From Oscillospiraceae bacterium (GTDB lineage: Bacteria; Bacillota; Clostridia; UMGS1810), in NCBI GenBank assembly GCA_022769845.1, contig JALEIO010000182.1, positions 1-34,684 on the forward strand: a DNA stretch of 34,684 bases, written 5' to 3'. Below the pieces are notes generated by a model. It did no database searches. It saw nothing but the letters and a program-made list of their open reading frames with translations, and was not told the DNA's origin. Made by a program: the position numbers and the translations under genes. Positions 31,908 through 34,684 of this stretch are shown here, piece after piece. Position 1 is the first letter of the stretch; each line of letters begins with the position of its first letter.

Positions 31908-32588
31908 ATGAAGAAGAAACAGTTAATGCTGCACAGGACACATAGCGGGAATTACCGTTCTGTTATAAAGACAAAGCACGGCAGACTTATTTATTTAGAA
32001 GTATTCAAGGACAATAACAGCGTGTATGTTAAAAAGTGTTATTATCTTGACCGTGTGAGATGCGGAGAGTATTATGCTTCTCCACAGAGGCTTGTAACAA
32101 AAAAATTCAGTTATATAAAAATGCTTGATGTTATAGCTTCCGAACTCGACCGACAGTATTTCGGTATAGAGATTATTGATAAATTCACAGACTTAAAAAC
32201 GGATGAATTTATCACAGCACAACTTAAAGCTATGCAGAGAAAATATAATTTTCTCATATTTATCGGAGATGGCGAGTTTATAGACGGCATACCATCAGTT
32301 ATTAAAAGTCGGTTTAAAAACCGAATCCACAGAAGTATTTATTTAGAGATGAATTACAATGGTAACGGAAAAGGTGTAATATCCGATTGCCATTACTATG
32401 ATAGAAAATACAAAGAGCGGAGTGTGGTTATTCCTGAAACGCTCTCAACCGTATTTTTTGATTATAACAGACAGGCCATACTGAATATAATCAATAATGA
32501 GCTGAATACGGCATTTACAAATGTTATATTCGTTACTGACGGCAGTCTTGATATTGATAAGAAAGTCGCTCTATGCGGCAATATATAA
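31908..32588 (+). CDS. Hypothetical protein, 226 aa, two tandem repeats
   Basis: Not recognised. Two halves resemble each other: residues about 18-100 (SVIKTKHGRLIYLEVFKDNN... KCYYLDRVRCG... MLDVIASELDRQYFGIEIID) and about 127-217 (SVIKSRFKNRIHRSIYLEMN... DCHYYDRKYKE... ILNIINNELNTAFTNVIFVT). Shared pattern: SVIKx...YLE...C.YYDR...P..L.T..F.Y...LxxIxxEL...F...I..xD. This suggests an internal duplication of an alpha/beta domain. AGGAGGGATGTG precedes the start. It lies between primase and large recombinase; such genes are common unnamed cargo of integrative elements. Confidence 0.8.
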   Translation: MKKKQLMLHRTHSGNYRSVIKTKHGRLIYLEVFKDNNSVYVKKCYYLDRVRCGEYYASPQRLVTKKFSYIKMLDVIASELDRQYFGIEIIDKFTDLKTDEFITAQLKAMQRKYNFLIFIGDGEFIDGIPSVIKSRFKNRIHRSIYLEMNYNGNGKGVISDCHYYDRKYKERSVVIPETLSTVFFDYNRQAILNIINNELNTAFTNVIFVTDGSLDIDKKVALCGNI

Positions 32589-32612
32589 GCGGAACTTCGT
32601 GTGTCCGCAACA

Positions 32613-32644
32613 AATAATATAGCTTCACTCGTGAGCATATTATT
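32613..32644. promoter_or_regulatory. Hairpin between the 226-aa and 57-aa genes
   Basis: AATAATAT (32613-32620) pairs with ATATTATT (32637-32644); the interior GC..CAC/GTGA..GC extends it with one bulge. No T tract follows. It may stabilise or punctuate the transcript upstream of the 57-aa ORF. Confidence 0.45.
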
Positions 32645-32674
32645 AGACTAAACAAAAAATCGGAGGTCGATATT

Positions 32675-32848
32675 ATGCTGCAAAACATTGAAACCATCAG
32701 CACAGGATACCATACAAACTATACAGATATATCGAATAACATAAAAGAAGTTAAGCATAGCGTTGTTTTTAACGCTGAACAGAGAAAGGAACTTGAAGAA
32801 CAAATCGTAGAGGAACTCTACAGGATTTTCACGCATAAGGCAGGCTGA
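32675..32848 (+). CDS. Small ORF of 57 aa before the large serine recombinase
   Basis: Reads MLQNIETISTGYHTNYTDIS, then NNIKEVKHSVVFNAEQRKEL and EEQIVEELYRIFTHKAG. GGAGG lies 8 bases before the ATG. The sequence is amphipathic and probably helical in its second half (VVFNAEQRKELEEQIVEELY). A small protein directly upstream of a large serine recombinase could be an excision factor (recombination directionality factor) or merely a co-transcribed unknown. Not recognised from sequence. Confidence 0.6.
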   Translation: MLQNIETISTGYHTNYTDISNNIKEVKHSVVFNAEQRKELEEQIVEELYRIFTHKAG

Positions 32849-32855
32849 TTAAGGG

Positions 32856-32881
32856 AGCGGAGCGGAAACATCCGCTCCGCT
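32856..32881 (+). promoter_or_regulatory. GC-rich hairpin before the large recombinase
   Basis: AGCGGAGCGGA-AACA-TCCGCTCCGCT: perfect 11-bp stem, 4-base loop, 7 bases after the 57-aa stop and about 20 bases before the recombinase start. With no U tract, it is more likely an mRNA stabiliser or translational punctuation than a terminator. Confidence 0.6.
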
Positions 32882-32900
32882 TATAGAAAGGGGTGTAGTT

Positions 32901-34427
32901 ATGGCTATTGCCCTTTATGCACGAAAGTCAATCGAGCGGGAAAATTCAATCTCCTGCGAAACTCAGCTTGAATACTGTAAAGCAATGATAAAGCCTGATG
33001 AACGAGATGAAAAAATACTTACATTTGTTGACAATGGCTTTTCAGGCGGTAATACAGACCGTGATGGTTTTCAAAGTATGATGCGAAAAATCGAGCAAGG
33101 AAAGATTACCAAAGTGCTCACCTACAGATTGGACCGTATATCCAGAAGCTTATCGGACTTTGTAAACATACTTGCTGTTTTCAAAAAATATGGAGTTGAG
33201 TTTGTTTCTACACAAGAGGCATTTGACACAGGAAGTCCCTATGGCGAGCTTATCGTCAAGATTTTAGCGGTTTTTGCAGAGTTTGAAAGGCAGTCAATAA
33301 TACAGCGTGTTACACAGGCTTACGAACACAGGAGCGAAATGGGCTTCTATATGGGTGGCAGAAAACCCTATGGCTTTGACCTTGAGCCTACGGTTATAAA
33401 TAATATTAAAACGAAGCGTCTGAAACCTATTCCTGACGAAATCAAGCAAGTCAAATACATATATGATACTTATGCAGTTGAGCAAGTATCTTTAGGTAGG
33501 CTCTTAAAGAACCTTGTAGAGAATGACATCAAAACCTTATCAGGTGGCGGATGGACTACAGCCAAGCTCTCAACAATCATTAAGAACCCTATTTATGTAA
33601 GAGCTGATAACCGAGTTTATGAATATTTCCAAATGCACAATGCACAAATTATAAGTCCCCCATCTGCTTTTAATGGTATTAACGGCATACAGATTTATGG
33701 CAAAACAAAGCACGAAGCAGACAATAGTGATTGGTCAGACATCAAGGTAGTGGTAATGACACACGAGGGAGTTATAGACAGCGACACTTGGCTTAAATGT
33801 CAGCAGAAGCTATCGAAAAACAAGCAGATACGAAACGCAGTTTCAAATAAGACGAGCTGGCTCGGTGGTAAAATCATCTGTGGCAGATGTGGCAGAACTA
33901 TGACCACTATCAAGGGTAAGACAGGAAGCGGAGAAATCCGCAGGTATTTTACTTGCACAGGCAAAACTCATTTCAAAGACTGCAAAGGAACTAAAGGCAC
34001 AATTTATGCAGAGAGCCTTGAAGATATGGTCTATACCGAAATTGCCAAAAAGCTTGAAACTTTGAAGAACATCAGGACAAGCGAGAGAAAGAATGTGCAT
34101 CCTGAAATCAACAAACTGCGAAACAAGGTAAAATCCATTGAGTTATCTCAAAATAAAATCGCAGATATGCTGCTTGAGCCGGAAGCAAATGCTGATTTGC
34201 TTGAAATAATGAGTCAAAGAGCGACAAAACTTAAAGCAGAGAGAACGGAGCTTATGTTAAAGATTGAAGAACTTGAAAACACAGAAATTGATGTTAAACA
34301 AGCTATCAATCTCTCAAAAAAATGGAAAACCGCTTTCTTTGAGGAAAAGCGTGGTGTATGCGGTATCATTATAAACCGCATCATTATAGACGAGGATGGA
34401 AATGCTGAAATCGTCTGGAACATATAA
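32901..34427 (+). CDS. Large serine recombinase (integrase)
   Basis: 508 residues; integrates and excises the element between attP and attB sites. Serine S10 in LYARKSIERENS is the nucleophile. The catalytic core has RLDRISRSLSDFVNILAVF and VKILAVFAEFERQSIIQR; then the recombinase domain (RKPYGFDLEPTV; LSGGGWTTAKLSTIIKNPIY), a zinc ribbon (ICGRCGRTM...RYFTCTGKTHFKDCKGT, about 328-365), and a C-terminal coiled coil (INKLRNKVKSIELSQNKIAD onward). GGGGTG lies 7 bases before the ATG. At the right end of the element, followed by a strong terminator. No obvious attachment repeat was found by eye. Confidence 0.96.
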   Translation: MAIALYARKSIERENSISCETQLEYCKAMIKPDERDEKILTFVDNGFSGGNTDRDGFQSMMRKIEQGKITKVLTYRLDRISRSLSDFVNILAVFKKYGVEFVSTQEAFDTGSPYGELIVKILAVFAEFERQSIIQRVTQAYEHRSEMGFYMGGRKPYGFDLEPTVINNIKTKRLKPIPDEIKQVKYIYDTYAVEQVSLGRLLKNLVENDIKTLSGGGWTTAKLSTIIKNPIYVRADNRVYEYFQMHNAQIISPPSAFNGINGIQIYGKTKHEADNSDWSDIKVVVMTHEGVIDSDTWLKCQQKLSKNKQIRNAVSNKTSWLGGKIICGRCGRTMTTIKGKTGSGEIRRYFTCTGKTHFKDCKGTKGTIYAESLEDMVYTEIAKKLETLKNIRTSERKNVHPEINKLRNKVKSIELSQNKIADMLLEPEANADLLEIMSQRATKLKAERTELMLKIEELENTEIDVKQAINLSKKWKTAFFEEKRGVCGIIINRIIIDEDGNAEIVWNI

Positions 34428-34431
34428 AACG

Positions 34432-34455
34432 CACCGAGACTTTATAGTCTCGGTG
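34432..34455 (+). terminator. Terminator after the large serine recombinase
   Basis: CACCGAGACT-TTAT-AGTCTCGGTG: perfect 10-bp stem, then TAATTCTTTATTTTTTT. A textbook intrinsic terminator 4 bases after the stop codon. Confidence 0.92.
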
Positions 34456-34558
34456 TAATTCTTTATTTTTTTATGTTTTTACACAAACTCTGAAACATGG
34501 CTCAATTTATTTTTTAACATTTTAATTATGTCAAAATTAACAGAATGACAAAATTGAC

Positions 34559-34587
34559 TTGACAAATACAAAATTACATACTATAAT
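34559..34587 (+). promoter_or_regulatory. Near-consensus sigma-A promoter for the downstream gene
   Basis: TTGACA (34559-34564), 17-base spacer, TATAAT (34582-34587). Transcription would start near 34594. Flanking TGTCA/TGACA half-sites (34529-34550 and 34595-34616) suggest repressor binding around it. Confidence 0.9.
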
Positions 34588-34635
34588 ATAATTGTGTCAT
34601 AATATGAGTAAATGACTAAATTAAAAGGTGATATT

Positions 34636-34684
34636 ATGAGAATATATAACTATAAAAATAAATGGGAGCAATTTTTAACACCTG
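34636..34684 (+). CDS. Start of a gene, probably Fic family (truncated at window edge)
   Basis: The window ends 16 codons into this frame: MRIYNYKNKWEQFLTP. AAGGTGA lies 4-5 bases before the ATG, and a near-consensus promoter lies about 50 bases upstream. The opening resembles the N-terminus of clostridial Fic-domain proteins (MRxYxYKNKWExLLTPEI type). Fic enzymes transfer AMP to target proteins. Sixteen residues are too few to be sure. Confidence 0.45.
   Translation, partial: MRIYNYKNKWEQFLTP

Larger units (their letters stand above)
27963..34455. mobile_element. Integrative element (serine-recombinase, P4-like primase), boundaries uncertain
   Basis: The segment holds a small serine recombinase, unknown 430-aa cargo, a P4/D5-type helicase, a duplicated 226-aa protein, a 57-aa ORF and a large serine recombinase, and it is more AT-rich with different gene content from the flank. 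No relaxase, type IV secretion, capsid, portal or terminase gene is present, so it is more like a satellite or mobilisable element than a full phage or conjugative element. The right end is probably near the recombinase terminator or beyond the window; the left end could be anywhere between 27900 and 28650. Confidence 0.5.

Overview
The window looks like a chromosomal segment of an uncultured, spore-forming, low-to-medium GC Clostridia (Firmicutes). This rests on a cotJABC spore-coat operon, RNase Y, Mini-III, the paired M16 peptidases ymfF/ymfH, a split transketolase, strong AGGAGG-type ribosome binding sites and textbook sigma-A promoters with 17-bp spacers.

Region 1 (1-15300, almost all minus strand) is core chromosome. 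In transcription order from high to low coordinate it holds rny, ymfF-ymfH-lgt, cysE-cysS-mrnC, a YitT-type membrane protein, the two transketolase halves, then rpoB and the 5' end of rpoC. rpoB has its own promoter and leader and follows transketolase rather than rplJ-rplL. Codon usage changes sharply inside rpoB near 1970-2030, in the most conserved part of the protein: either recombination or a chimeric assembly.

Region 2 (15300-18300): cotJABC on the plus strand, then decayed insertion-sequence debris (IS256-type minus, IS3-type plus), a small YgjV-like membrane protein and about 370 bases of unassigned DNA.

Region 3 (18300-27065): a six-gene minus-strand operon with overlapping or nearly abutting genes: FAD oxidoreductase A, a CapA-like metallophosphatase broken by one base in an A6 run, an M14 carboxypeptidase with a CCP-like N-terminal domain, FAD oxidoreductase B, a TIM-barrel glycosidase-like protein (DUF5696-like) and a GH28-like beta-helix enzyme. 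A divergent AraC regulator with a PocR-type sensor controls it by inference. None of the enzymes shows a signal peptide and there is no transporter, so this looks like a cytosolic pathway for an unidentified modified glycan or glycoconjugate. It is the best candidate in the window for an undescribed system.

Region 4 (27190-27900): an IS200/IS605-type element whose tnpA carries one in-frame stop codon. Its ribosome binding site is buried in a 17-bp inverted repeat.

Region 5 (about 27960-34460): an integrative element with a small serine recombinase, an unknown 430-aa gene preceded by a 34-aa ORF, a P4/D5-type primase-helicase, a 226-aa protein made of two repeats, a 57-aa ORF and a large serine recombinase. 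No relaxase, capsid or terminase genes are seen. The window ends in the first codons of a probable Fic-family gene behind a near-consensus promoter.
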